A stretch of DNA of 64,000 bases from Prorocentrum cordatum. Lineage: Eukaryota > Sar > Dinophyceae > Prorocentrales > Prorocentraceae. This document shows, one piece after another, positions 9,536 through 19,704 of the stretch. The notes under the pieces are model-generated. The model had not been told where the DNA came from, searched no databases, and saw only the letters and a program-made list of their open reading frames with translations. A program made the position numbers and the translations under genes. Numbering within the stretch: the stretch's first letter is position 1; every line of letters starts with the position of its first letter. Location of the stretch: NCBI GenBank assembly GCA_963575745.1, contig CAUYUJ010006569.1:152501-216500 (forward strand), written 5' to 3'.

Positions 9536-10862
9536 TGCAACGGCTTAACACCAGACTGAAGAAATAGACGTTCAATTATGCGGGCCGTCCGCATCATGAA
9601 TTGGGAGTGCCCCTCACCCGGCCTCCGGCGGAAACTAAACATCTTTCGTAACATTCTGAACTCCCAGATTTTGACCTTGGTTAAGATGCGGTCAGAAAGG
9701 TGCCACGTAGAGCAACAATATGCAGAGGAAGCCGCCGGCCCACGAGACCACGCTTTCAACTTTGACATCCAGCTGCCAGGACCTTTGAATACGCGTACGT
9801 TGCTCCAGAAGTTGTTCTCGGCCTTGGCCAACCTGTGGTCCACCATAGTGTTGGTGTCCCCCTCGGCGCTCAGAAGTGTGCCCAAAGCGTGCAAATTATC
9901 AACGACTTTGAAAATGTATTCCCGGTCAGCGACGACGCAAATACTGGTAGAGACTCCAGCTGCGGCAGGGCCACACAAGAGACACTCCAGAGAAGACAAC
10001 TTCCATGTGAATCCAAACTGCGTGATAGCATTTGTCAAATCTTGCGACATGCTCACGAACTCCTCCACACTAGAAGCCAGGAGGAAGATGTTGTCCGCCC
10101 AGATCAAATGCGTTACTCTTTCGGTCCCCTCCTCGTCCAAAGCAAATCCGTACCGGGCACGGCGCCATTTTTCGAACACGTCGGCAAAAACGACTTCCAA
10201 CATAATGTTAAAGAGCTCTGGTGTCTCCACGCCGCCTTGCTTTCCACCCTTTTCCAAAGGAAACCTTTCGCAGGGGTCAGCCCCAGGGAGCGCGATGTTG
10301 CACCTCATGTTGGAAAGCTCCCTCAACAGAGCAGCTGCCATGCGAGGGTGCACCCCTCTGGCCAGAAGGGCTTGGCTCAAACGTCCATGCCGCATGCTAT
10401 CGAAAGCAGTCTCAATATCCATGCATGCGACACACAAGCGTTTTCCCCAACGGGCTGCGACGAAAATGCATTGATGTAGTATGCACACGACGTCGTCGCA
10501 AGAGTGGCCTGGACGAAAACCGAACATAGCGATACTGCTCGAAGAAACTGAGGGTCGCAAATGCGGCTGCACACCAAGAAGATACCATTTTGAGCAGACG
10601 TCAAGTTTTCCCACCCACCTGAAATCTGGTAGCGTCTGAGGATGAATAATTTTTGGGATACCTGTGAAATCGATGTGTTTCCAACTTGGGGGATCAGGAC
10701 TCCAGACATCAGAAAATCTCTTTCGGAAATGTTGCCCAAATTCACATACGCATAAAAATTGTAAGACTTTGTAAATTTCTGGGGTGGCCCCGTCGCTGCC
10801 AACAACCTTCCCGGCTTTCAGTTTTGCTCTACCGTGCAGGACGTCCCACAGGCAGATTTCTG
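9379..10862 (-). CDS. LINE reverse transcriptase (5'-truncated)
   Basis: This is a non-LTR reverse transcriptase that would copy element RNA into DNA at the target site. From the N-terminus one sees GSDGATPEIYK (RT0/1 region, near 10800), FGFRPGHSCDD, motif A MDIETAFDSM (near 10420), motif B GKQGGVETPELFN (near 10245) and motif C HLIWADNIFLL (near 10110). The second catalytic aspartate of motif C is Asn. A thumb-like region follows (FTWKLSSLECLLCG). The first 20 or so residues of the open frame are read-through from the CTCAGC repeat and do not belong. The frame ends at 9379, and coding continues in another frame from about 9535. It is probably dead. Confidence 0.8.
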
Positions 10863-10926
10863 GACCCCTGCGGCCATCATTTCTGGACCCCTGCGGCAAT
10901 CGCAGTGACAACGGCAGTCGCAGCCA

Positions 10927-11950
10927 CAGCCTCAGCCTCAACCTGCCTCAGCCTCAGCCTCAGTCTGCCTCCGCCTCAGCCTGCCTCAGCCTCAGCCTCA
11001 GCCTCAGCCTGCTTCAGCCTCAGCCTCAGTCTGCCTTCAGCCTCGGCCTCAGCCTGAGCCTGCCTCAGCCTCAGCCTCAGCCTCAGCCTGCCTCAGCATC
11101 AGCCTGCCTCAGCCACAGCCCCAGCCTGCCTCAGCCTGAGTCTCAGCCTGCTTCAGCCTCAGCATCAGTCTGCCTTCAGCCTCGGCCTCAGCCTCCGCCT
11201 GCCTCAGCCTCAGCCTGCATGAGCCTCAGCCTCAGCCTGCCTCAGCATCAGCCTGCCTCAGCCTCAGCCTCAGATTGCCTCAGCCTCAGCCTGCTTCAGC
11301 CTCAGCCTCAGCCTGCCTTCAGCCTCGGCCTCAGCCTCAGGTTGCCTCAGCCTGCCTCAACCTCAACCTCAGCCTGCCTCAGCCTCAGCCTCAGCCAGCC
11401 TTGGCCTCAGCCTGCCTCAGCCTCAGCCTCAGCCTGCTTCAGCCTCAACCTCAGTCTCTCTTCAGCCTCGGCCACAGCCTCAGCCTGCCTCAGCCTCAGC
11501 CCCGCTCAGCCTCAGCCTCAGCCTCAGCCTGCCTCAGCCTCAGCCTCAGCCTGCCTCAGCCTCAGCCTCAGCTTCAACCTCAGCCTCAGTCTGCCTTCGG
11601 CCTCGGCCTCGGCCTCAGCCTGCCTCAGCCTCAGCCTGCATCAGCCTCAACCTCAGCCCCAGCCTGCCCCAGCATCAGCCGGCCTCAGCCTGAGCCTCAG
11701 CCTCAGCCTGCCTCAGCCTCAGCCTCAGCCTGCTTCAGCCTCAGCATCAGTCTGCCTTCAGCCTCGGCCTCAGCCTGCCTCAGCCTCAGCCTGCATCAGC
11801 CTCAGCCTCAGCATGCCTCAGCATCAGCCTGCCTCAGCCTCAGCCTCAGCCAGCCTCAGCCTCAGCCTCAGCCTGCCTCAGCCTCAGCCTCAGTCTGCTT
11901 CAGCCTCGGCCTCAGCCTCAGCCAGCCTTGGCCTCAGCCTGCCTCAGCAT
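10927..11950 (+). repeat. CTCAGC hexamer array B2
   Basis: About one kilobase of CAGCCT units has regular variants CTTCAGCCTCGGCC and CAGCATCAGCC. It begins with the CAGTCGCAGCCACAGCC block seen at the head of copies B and C. The long plus-strand frames here are repeat peptides only. Confidence 0.95.
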
Positions 11951-12305
11951 GCAAAATGTGGCCCGGGAGTGGAATTTTGGGAACTCGAAGAACACGAAGT
12001 GGTCTACAGTTGGCTCCCGGCATTCCAAATCATGCCCAGGAATGGATTTTTGGGAACTCGAAGACCACGAAGTGGCCTACAGTTGGCTCCGGGCATTCAG
12101 AAATGGCCTGGGAATGGAGTTCTGGGAACTCGAAGAACACGAAGTGGGCTACAGTTGGCTCCGGGCATTCAAAATCATGCCCAGGAGCGTAATTCTGGAA
12201 ACTCGAAGAACACGCAGTGGCTTACAGTTGGCTCTGGGCATTCAAAATCATGCCCAGGAATGGAGTTCTGGGAACTCGAAGACCACGAAGTGCGCTACTG
12301 CTGGC
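11950..12305 (+). repeat. 73-bp satellite array B
   Basis: About five units contain GAACTCGAAGAACACGAAGT and CAGTTGGCTCCGGGCATTC at 73-75 bp spacing. Compared with array A, several units have CATGCCCAGGAATGG in place of TGTGGCCTGGGAGTGG. Confidence 0.9.
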
Positions 12306-12617
12306 TAAAAATAGGATCCCCGGATTCCCGTCCGGATCCCGTCTGGATCCCGTCCGGACCTCGCCCAGACCCCCCTGGGGAGTCATGATGCTCTCTTTTG
12401 GCCCTACCAGAAACCTATCAGTCTTCGCTGTTCGGTAAAAACCCTGCGATAAGGGTGGGGCATTCAAGTCGTCATCCTCACCCTTCAGTTTCTTCGCAAT
12501 CAGACGGGGAGTCATGTCTGTAACTTCTCGCGTATTTCTCACCGCGCGCATTGCGTCGGGGGGGCTCAATATCGGCTGTGCCGATGAGCGCTCACCTTGA
12601 GTTAGGCTTTCTCCGTC

Positions 12618-13337
12618 TTAATCATCATCGGCAGAATCAAGGATGGCTGTCTGACTTGCCTCTATCATTGTACGGTCAGAAGCGAGTCCGACACACAGAT
12701 CAAGAAGAGGCTCGGGATGACGCGACGGACCAGGCGAGGTGTGGAATTGGGCATATTCCTCGTTCTTTTCTATCGAATGGGAACTGCCCCCTTCCAGCTG
12801 TGAATCGCTCACATCCTCACTCTGTCCATGCAACGTATATTGCACTGCCTGCTCGGCGCCCACACTTTCAGCGCCTGAAGTTCCGATGGGGATATGATCC
12901 AACAACTTTCCCATTCCGAGATCTACGTCGGTCGATGGCTGAAAGCCAGGGCGTGCCGACACCAACTCAGAAGTTCCCTCGGCGGAAGTTCTGGCTGTGC
13001 CATACCTTCCGCTCGAGTACTGTTCTCTGGATCCCGTCACTGAATCAACAGATGAATCCCCTTCTGCCAAGTCGAACATAGTCTCTGATGCTCTCTTACT
13101 GGGAAGGTTAAACGGGTTTTGCCGCCTTGTTGAAGAGCTTATACTTGTGTGACGCTCGGAAGGTCTTCGATCTTCTGTTCGCCCGAGCGTTCCTTCTTGA
13201 TATCCCATGCTCTGCGAAGCGAGCGGCTGTGCCGTCGTTCCGGCTGATAACCAATCTTTTGCCTGGATATTCGTAATCCTTGCAATATGTCCCGATGATG
13301 TCTCATGGTCAGTGGGCTCCGCCGATGACATGGGCAA
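12618..13337 (-). CDS. Hypothetical frame, possible retroelement gag fragment
   Basis: This 239-residue minus frame sits in a stretch of moderate GC, unlike the repeat arrays on either side. It is Ser/Thr/Glu-rich with no domain I recognise (for example SSSTRRQNPFNLPSKRASE and LVSARPGFQPSTDVDLGMG). Composition is like real protein rather than repeat peptide. The frame immediately downstream (12569-12440) also reads as protein-like (REVTDMTPRLIAKKLKGEDD) until the tail of composite copy B begins. It could be part of a copia-type gag related to the 1-7650 element, or a host exon. Confidence 0.3.
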   Translation of the reverse strand: MPMSSAEPTDHETSSGHIARITNIQAKDWLSAGTTAQPLASQSMGYQEGTLGRTEDRRPSERHTSISSSTRRQNPFNLPSKRASETMFDLAEGDSSVDSVTGSREQYSSGRYGTARTSAEGTSELVSARPGFQPSTDVDLGMGKLLDHIPIGTSGAESVGAEQAVQYTLHGQSEDVSDSQLEGGSSHSIEKNEEYAQFHTSPGPSRHPEPLLDLCVGLASDRTMIEASQTAILDSADDD

Positions 13338-13540
13338 AAAGGGATAATGCCGTCAAGCGTACCCTAAGGTAGCACTGAAGGGAGGAGGCCGGCTTGCCAG
13401 CCGACGCACGCGCGCGCCGCAGGATCGTTATTTTTTCTGTTTCCTTAGAGCCAAACAACTTCAGGTAACACACAAGTCACGAGCAGTGAAGTACAGCACA
13501 GTGCGCGCAAGTAGAGAGAGAGAGCAGGAAGGGCGAAAGA

Positions 13541-13569
13541 ATGGTGGTGCGGAAGGGGTGCATTGACTG

Positions 13570-13619
<50 letters not shown>

Positions 13620-13700
13620 GGAGGAGGAGGAGGAGGAGGGGGAGGGGGAGGGGGGGGAGGAGGGGGCCAGCGGGGGGGGAGGGAACGAGGGAAGGGAAGC
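13541..13700 (+). repeat. (AGG)n / G-rich microsatellite
   Basis: AGGAGGAAG and AGG units pass into GGGGGAGGGG. The 277-residue minus frame over it encodes poly-proline and is not a gene. The flanks (13340-13540 and 13700-14090) show no recognisable gene, only a short CT tract at 13735-13755. Confidence 0.9.
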
Positions 13701-14090
13701 GAGCGGATGGGAAAACCGAATCCCTTTCCGCGGTCTCTCTCTCTCTCTCTTTCTCTCACCTGGGCTGCCCCAGCATATGGGATGAGACTACACGATTGCG
13801 AAGATGAACCTTCGGCTGTGGACCGTCGGATGGGATGGCTGCAATTCCCGCTGGGCCTGAATCCGCTGGATCTCGTAAGACGTCTGCACCCGAACCCTTC
13901 GCATCGTAACCATGCTAATATGTACTGCACTCTGCGGAAAACCCGCAACGCCTCGGCAACCTGACAAAGATGGGGCGATGAGGAAAGACAGGTGGAGGTG
14001 ACGGAAACGGAAATGAAGGACGAAGAGCCTTTTTTCCCAACCGCGCGAGCTCGCAGAGCCCGCCTGTAAATGACATGCACGGGATGGACG

Positions 14091-14207
14091 CGCACGACTG
14101 GCGCGACGCCCGCACTGTAGCGTGACTCTCCGCGGCAAGGGTCCCTGCGCACGACTGGTGTGCCGCCCACTCTTCCGCGTGACTCTTCGCGGCAGGGGAC
14201 CCTGCCT
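14091..14207 (+). repeat. 59-bp tandem duplication
   Basis: GCACGACTGG, CGCC, GCGTGACTCT, CGCGGCA, GGG and CCCTGC recur in the same order at 14091-14149 and 14150-14207, about 85-90% alike. Confidence 0.8.
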
Positions 14208-14279
14208 GATCTGAAGGCCACGGCTGCAAAGTCCTTGAGGGTGGAGGACATGGGGGCGGTAAAGACACTCATGGCCATC

Positions 14280-15440
14280 TTTCCCCCCTCCCCATCGGCC
14301 TACGGGGCCCGTCCCAATCGAACAAGTGAGCCTCGGGTAATTTGGCTTCTCTGCGAAGCAGCCGTCCGAACATGCACAGCGTACGTGTGCTATGCTTGTG
14401 ACGTCACTTGTCGATCGCCATTCAGGCCATGTCTTCTTGCACAGCTTTGACTGAAACAATTGGCAGGGTGGAACGAACAAAAACAACTGCCTACCACATT
14501 GCTCTCGCACGCCAGCCAGCCAGCCAGCCAGGTTGCCCAGCATCACTCTGGAAGCCTGCTCGGCCTGTACAATCGGAGCAGCTGTGAACCTGCTGGAGAA
14601 AAATTAAAAGGCTGGAAACAATAGTCTCGTATCTCGCACCTCCCCACTCCGCCACCACCAACTCTGCCTCCAGGTCCTGCCTCCTAGTGTAACTACCGGG
14701 TGGCTTCTAGCCAAGACTGCGGTATCGTGTTCCTCTCATGCCAGCCTGGCCGATGCTCGCGAAGACAGTGGAATCATGATTCTCCCTCTCGCCCTGACTC
14801 ACCTAGTATTGCTGTTTGTTGTGCGCGTGCTACATTATCTGTGCATCTGTCATGTTTGCATTTACATGTTTGGCTGAAGCCCCCCCGCGGCCGCCCGCCT
14901 TGCCTCCTCCTCCTCTTGCATGCTGGCACAATTCGATTTTTAGCGCCGCCGGCGAAAAGTTTGGCGCAAGCCAACTGATCGTGCTGCGTGTGCTGATTGA
15001 GAAACATCTTAGTCAGACATTCTTGCTCTCTGACGCAGCAGGGGCGCTCTTTGACGCAGATGTCTGATGGAGCCACTCAGGTCATGGTAATGATAAGATC
15101 TGGGATTTAGAAAAACGGCCCCGGATTTAGAAACCCCGCTTTTGAGTTTAGTAAGCCAATTCTTGCGTTAACTAAAGATATGCGTTGTCTTGTCTTGATT
15201 TGGCGGCGCAATTTAGTACTTCCGTTCCTCGCTTTAGTAGATCATAGTTTTTGTCAATACTTTGTTTTAAGAATGCGCGTTCATTTTGCTATCCTGTCCA
15301 CATCATTTGGGCAGGATAGCAAGCAGAGCGACCCAGCGACGCTGGCGCCCACCGCGTCGCCGAGGCTCACGGAGCAGAAGCACACGTCGGAGAGCAAGAG
15401 GGGCGGTGCGGCTCCCTCTCTCATGAGGCGGGCCGGAGCA
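14280..15440. other. Stretch without recognisable gene; AT-rich island with a hairpin
   Basis: No frame here resembles a known protein. 15085-15300 is clearly AT-richer than its surroundings and has repeated GATTTAGAAA. An 11-bp perfect inverted repeat TTGCTATCCTG / CAGGATAGCAA (15286-15296 and 15312-15322) closes it. (CCAG)n occurs at 14510-14530. Confidence 0.6.
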
Positions 15441-15497
15441 TGATAGATGAATGGGCCCGTCACGATCCCTGGAGGGATGCTGCCTGGAAGATCTGAA

Positions 15498-15560
15498 GGA
15501 GGAGGAAGAGGAGGAGGAGGAGGAGGAGGAGGGGGAGGAGGAGGAGGGGGAGGGGGAGGG
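15498..15560 (+). repeat. (GGA)n microsatellite
   Basis: GAGGAGG units pass into GGGGGAGGG. The overlapping minus frames are poly-Ser or poly-Pro. Confidence 0.9.
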
Positions 15561-15923
15561 TCCCACCGTCTAGGAGGTCTGCTGAGGCATGGAGAGGATC
15601 TGCGGACACGCAGTGGGCAGACCAGGAGTGGTCGAATCAAGATCCGTGGCGCAATTGGAGCTCATGGCGGGGCACTTCCAATTGGTGGCAAGGCCCGTGG
15701 CAGCAATCCAGGCCAGCTCCATCATGGCCAGGCTGGGAGAGGTTCAGACTATGGAGACAATACTGTAGGGGCCCAAGGACACACACACATAAATACACAC
15801 AAATAACAGGATTCGCCATATTTTTCCATATTTTTTGGATTTTCATCTTCCCCCCCACTTCCCATATTTTCCAATCTTTTCCTGGGAATCGACGATTCGT
15901 TGTGTCTGTGTGTTTTTTCCCCT

Positions 15924-16638
15924 CCTGAAGTACGTGAAGCGCTGGAAGGCGAGCCTACACCTGAGCGAGACGCAAACTACGGACAGGCTGCTGGAGGTGC
16001 TGCCATGGGACATCCGCTCGAGCCTCGAGGACATCCCGGACGGCGAGCTAACCGTGGAGACCATACTGCGCAGGGTGGGCGTCAAACCTGGTGAAAGAGA
16101 AGACGACGATCTATTCCGGACGGGCAGTGAGGCGATGCAGGACGCAGAGCGCCGAAAAGACGAGGACCTACACACCTTCGCGGAGCGGCGGAAGCGTCAG
16201 TTCGACAAGGCGAAGAGCATCGGGATGGAGATCCCGCCGAAGATTCAAGGAATGCTAATGCTACAGGGGTCTCGTCTCAACGACCAAGGCCGCCAGAATC
16301 TCAAGAACTTGACGAAAGGCTCTATGCTGGGCGAGGGCATTCTCTGGGGACTACCGAAGCTGGACACCAGAAGTAAAGTGTGGGGCGACAACAATCATCC
16401 GACTCTGGTCAGCCTGGAGGAGCAGACCTCCTCCACATCGGCAACACCCGAGGCGGCGGCGACGAGTTCGAGCGACGAGCCGATCCTCGAGTGGTCTCAC
16501 TGGGCGGAGGAGCTCGACTCAGAGGATAAAGCCCATGGTGCTGGTACAATTCTCGGAGAAGGGCCGATCCGGAGGTCATGGAGACGCTGGCGCAGATCGG
16601 CAAGACCAACCAGACCTGGAAGGAGAATCATAAGCTGA
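15924..16638 (+). CDS. Gag-like protein of copia-type element
   Basis: The frame gives a hydrophilic helical protein with LLEVLPWDIRSSLEDIPDGE, LTVETILRRVGVKPGERED and DLHTFAERRKRQFDKAKSIG, then MEIPPKIQGMLMLQGSRL. The pattern of a Lys-rich helix and PPKIQG...LMLQG is that of dinoflagellate copia gag as I know it. Its role would be the structural shell of the virus-like particle. The open frame starts at 15835 but the first 30 residues are aromatic-rich and look unrelated, so the start is unsure. After about residue 240 the protein moves to another frame near 16580, where the zinc knuckle lies. A (T)16-rich, CA-rich stretch precedes it. Confidence 0.55.
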
Positions 16639-17120
16639 AGACGGCGCTGAAGCGCGACCGAGGAGTCTGGAAGAAAGAGAAGAAGAAGAAGAAGAAGAAG
16701 AAGAAGAAGAAGCGCCGCCTGCTGCCATCCCAACTGAAGCTGATCACGAAGTGCGGCAACTGCGGAGAAGTTGGACACTGGTACAAGGAGTGCAAGAATT
16801 TCCACCGACCTCGAGACGAGAGTAGGAGCAAGACGAAATCCAGAGCAGAGGCGGTGGCGTTCACCTGCGCGGCCATCGAGGCAGACAACGGCGACCAGGC
16901 TAGCTTCAACGGCATCACCATTTTGGGCAAGACCGTGCTGGCAACGCTGAAGGAGATCGGTGACCAGGACTCCGGCCACCAAGAGACGGAGCTCACGCTG
17001 CTCACTCTCGAGACCAGCCTGATCATTGTAGAGAGCGGCGCATCTCAGGCGATCATCGGACACCGGGCTCTGAAGGACCTGGAGGAGGATCTGCGATGTC
17101 GTGGACTGCGAATCAACTGA
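16578..17120 (+). CDS. Zinc knuckle plus aspartic-protease-like segment (altered active site)
   Basis: This 180-residue frame overlaps the end of the gag frame by about 60 bases. It has an in-frame AAG run giving 12 or so consecutive lysines (16680-16712), then CGNCGEVGHWYKEC, a CCHC zinc knuckle (CX2CX4HX4C) for RNA binding. Near the C-terminus LIIVESGASQAIIGHRAL resembles the copia protease signature IVDSGASQ...GHRAL, with the catalytic Asp replaced by Glu. Downstream, another frame continues protease-like (GIEGSTTKVGVAGMG) to about 17210. It is frameshifted, mutated and truncated, and very likely inactive. Confidence 0.6.
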   Translation: METLAQIGKTNQTWKENHKLKTALKRDRGVWKKEKKKKKKKKKKKRRLLPSQLKLITKCGNCGEVGHWYKECKNFHRPRDESRSKTKSRAEAVAFTCAAIEADNGDQASFNGITILGKTVLATLKEIGDQDSGHQETELTLLTLETSLIIVESGASQAIIGHRALKDLEEDLRCRGLRIN

Positions 17121-17261
17121 TTCGAGAAGGAGGTGCAGACGCCCCAGGGAATCGAAGGCTCGACAACAAAGGTCGGAGTGGCCGGGATGGGATGTCCGAG
17201 GGGCCCACCATCGAGAGAGCCAGGTCTGAGAGTGCTCGAAGAGTGGCGTCCTCGGTTGGTG

Positions 17262-17398
17262 CTCCTCCTCCTCCTCCTCCTCCTCCCTCCTCCCTCCTCC
17301 TCCTCCCTCCTTCCTCCTTCCTCCTTCCTCCTTCCTCCTTCCTCCTTCCTCCTCCCTCCTCCCTCCTCCCTCCTCCCTCCTCCCTCCTCCCGTCGCGC
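17262..17398 (+). repeat. (TCC)n microsatellite
   Basis: CTCCTCC, then TTCCTCC, then CCTCCCTCC blocks run to 17392. It ends the copia fragment. The following 17400-17560 has no recognisable gene. Confidence 0.9.
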
Positions 17399-17559
17399 GC
17401 GCTCCGCGCGAGCTCAAGTTCTAGCAAGGCCTGATAGGCTAACTTGTGCCATCTCATTTTGACCGACTCTTGCGTCCAGGGACTCCCTTGGAGGCCCTGC
17501 GCAAGCCTCGGAATCGTATAGAAGGGGGAACGCGGAAACGCAGAAATCATTGATTTCCT

Positions 17560-19140
17560 TTAGGTGTTCAGCGATTTGGGGCCCTCAAAGGCTTCCTGGG
17601 TTCTTTTTTGGGAGGTGAGGGGGGTCTGAATTGTGGTCTGTTGTGCAAGGGGGCCAACCTTGAACAAAAAATGGGAATCGTGGGATTTCCATGTTTTTCC
17701 AACTCCTCGGCGCTGTTCGGCGCTGTCTTTTGTTTGTGCCTCGCGGGTTTTGTTAGCCGGGCCCCTCAAGGGTGTGGGTTCTTCCGGACCCCCTGGGGGT
17801 TCCGGAGGAGGAGGAGGAGGAGGAGGAGGAGGAGGAGGAGGAGGAGGAGGCCTCCCGGAGGCCTGGAGAGCAGTCGGACGGGTGCCGCGGGCTGCGCGGG
17901 AGCGTGCTGCGCCGTTCTCTACGTTCGGGGGGCTCCCTGGGGTCGTGATATTGGGCTGTCCTTCGGCGATTCGGGGTCTCCCCCCGGGAAGCTGGGAGGC
18001 GCGGTGCCGGCCAGATGTCAGGGGATGTGTGGGACCCCCGAGTAGGAGTCCCACTTTGACAAAAAAAGGGGGATTCTGGGAGTTCCCTTTTTTTCAAAAT
18101 CCTCGATCTTCGAAGGTTGGAAGCGGGAAAACGTGAGAAGGCGAAACACATTAGAAAAACCATGGGACATCAACGATTTTCCCCTCTTTGGGCTCTCTCG
18201 GGACGGCTCTCGCAGCTCTCTTGGGCTGTTCTTGGAGCCTCGTCGGGGTCTTTCTGGGGCCTCTCAGGGATCGGGGTTGTGTTGGGGCCTCTGGGTGGTC
18301 CGGAAGCCTTTCGGAGGTCTCTGGAAGCCTCCTGCTCCCACTCTTGGCCCCATCTTGGGCCTGTTCTGGGGTGATCTGGGGCTGTCCTGGGCGCCTCTTC
18401 GGCAGTCTTGGAGCCTTCTTGGCCCGTCTTGGGGCCGTCCTGAGGGTCTCTTGGGTGGTCTTGGGGCGGTCTTGGGAGCCTGTTGGAAGCTCGAAAGCGC
18501 GAGAAGCTAAAAATATTAAACAAAAAACCAATGACAATCTACGATTTTGGCCTCTTCGGGCCGTCCCGGGACGCCTCTCGGACCTCTCTTGGGGTCTCTT
18601 GGAGGTTACCTGGGAGCCTCGAGAGCCGTCGGAAGGCTGACTTGGGCTGCTTGGGAGCGTTTTGGATCATCCTTTCGCATTCTGGGGGCTCCTGGGAGGC
18701 GTCTTGGGCTCTCTTGGAGCGCTGTGGAGGCCCCCCGGGAAGCCCGGGGGAGCGATACCGGGAACGTTCCCGAGAGTTCTCGGGAAGGTGTGGCACCTGG
18801 GGCCAGGGGGGGCTCTATTGGGGTGCCTCTTGGGGCGTCTTCGGGGCCTCGTTTGGTGTTTTTTCTGGTCTCATGGGGGCCTCTTGGGGAGTGGGCGCTT
18901 CTTGGAGTCTCTTGGGGTCTCCTGGGGGTCTCTTGGGCCAAAAGGCGCGAATTTCCGATTCCTCGTCCTCGTCTTGGGCGCCGCCTTGGGGCGTTCTTGG
19001 GCGGTTTAGGCGCCTCGTGGGCCGTCTTGGCCCCCTCGTGGGCCGTCTTGGGGCCCTCTTGGGGGCATCCTCGACCGGCTTGGGTGTCTCTTGGACCGTC
19101 TTGGACGCAGTGGAAGCCCACAAGGCGAACACGCCAAAAA
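17560..19140 (+). repeat. CTTGGGGCC minisatellite block with 370-bp higher-order units
   Basis: A degenerate 12-15 base motif (CTCTTGGGGCCGT and variants) fills the block. Larger units restart with an A-rich segment GAAAACGTGAGAAG...CGATTTT at about 18127 and 18485, each followed by CTCTCGGGACGGCTCTCG-like sequence. A unit with CTCGGCGCTGTTCGGCGCTG and GCCTCGCGGGTTTTG at 17705 matches 20752. The frames encode only Leu-Gly-Ser-Trp repeats. A short (AGG)n lies at 17803-17850. Confidence 0.8.
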
Positions 19141-19264
19141 ACATAAGTTACCTAACAGCGAAGACTGATAGGTTTCTAGTGGTCTCAAAAGAGCTCACAG
19201 ATCACTCCACAGGGGGGGTCCGGGCAGGTGTTGGGGAGTTGCCGGGCGGCAGGGTGCCGGGCTC

Positions 19265-19700
19265 GTTTTTCACCAACAGTCACACACTTCGTGCTCTTCG
19301 ACTTCCCAGAACTCCATTCCCAGGCCACATTCTCAATACCCGGATGCAACAGTCACACACAAAGTGCTCTTCGAGATCCCAGAACGCCATTCCCGGGCCA
19401 CATTCTGAATAACCGGATGCAACAGTCACACACTTCGTGCTCATCGACATCCCAGAACGCCATTCCCGGGCCACATTTAGAATAACCGGATGCAACAGTC
19501 ACACACTTCGTGCTCTTCGAGTTCCCAGAATTCCATTCCCGGGCCACATTTTGAATGCCCGGAGCCAACTGTAGGCCACTTCGTGCTCTTCGAGTTCCCA
19601 GAACTCCATTCCCGGGCCACATTTTGAATGCCCGTAGCTGTAGGCAACTTCGTGCTCTTCGACTTCCCAGAACTCCCATTCCTGGGCCACATTTTCAGCA
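19265..19700 (-). repeat. 73-bp satellite array C
   Basis: About six inverted units contain CACTTCGTGCTCTTCGA and CCAGAACTCCATTCCC. Here some units carry CAGTCACACACTTCGTG instead of GTAGGCCACTTCGTG, so this array has drifted from A and B. Confidence 0.9.
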
Positions 19701-19704
19701 GGGG

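Larger units (their letters stand above)
8438..10870 (-). mobile_element. 5'-truncated LINE-type retrotransposon
   Basis: On the minus strand the reading frame passes from CTCAGC-array peptide straight into reverse transcriptase, so the 5' part, including any endonuclease, is missing, as is usual for truncated LINE insertions. RT is followed by a frameshift and an RNase H-like frame. Then comes about 110 bases of 3' flank ending in a GCGAAAGAAAGAAAGAAG tail against array B1. GC is lower than in the surrounding array. Both sides are CTCAGC array, so it inserted within composite element copy B. Confidence 0.7.
7846..12437 (+). mobile_element. Composite TIR/satellite repeat element, copy B, interrupted by a LINE
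   Basis: The head ATTATCCCGGCAAAGC and ACCTAACAGCGATG (7863-7874 for the TIR) are followed by the CGCAGTCG block and a CTCAGC array. A LINE fragment then intervenes. After it the CGCAGTCGCAGCC block restarts without the TIR head, followed by a second CTCAGC array, the 73-bp satellite and the tail ending CTTCGCTGTTCGGTAA near 12437. The tail keeps ten of the eleven bases complementary to the head. The repeated head block suggests either two elements or an insertion that duplicated part of the array. Confidence 0.6.
15835..17250 (+). mobile_element. Second copia-type gag/protease fragment
   Basis: A helical gag, a zinc knuckle and an aspartic-protease segment follow in order on the plus strand over two frames. 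It ends at a TCC microsatellite (17262). No integrase or RT follows, so it is a truncated relic. It is not close to the 1-7650 element, because that one has CCCH clusters and DTG, while this one has a CCHC knuckle and a (D/E)SGA motif. Confidence 0.6.

Noticed and set aside
10784-12388. 534-residue frame over the CTCAGC array
   Set aside because: It is a repeat peptide (Pro-Gln, Ala-Ser, Leu-Ser) with satellite at the end. All plus frames are open.
13445-14278. 277-residue minus frame with a Pro run
   Set aside because: Half of it is the AGG microsatellite and the rest covers a 59-bp tandem duplication.
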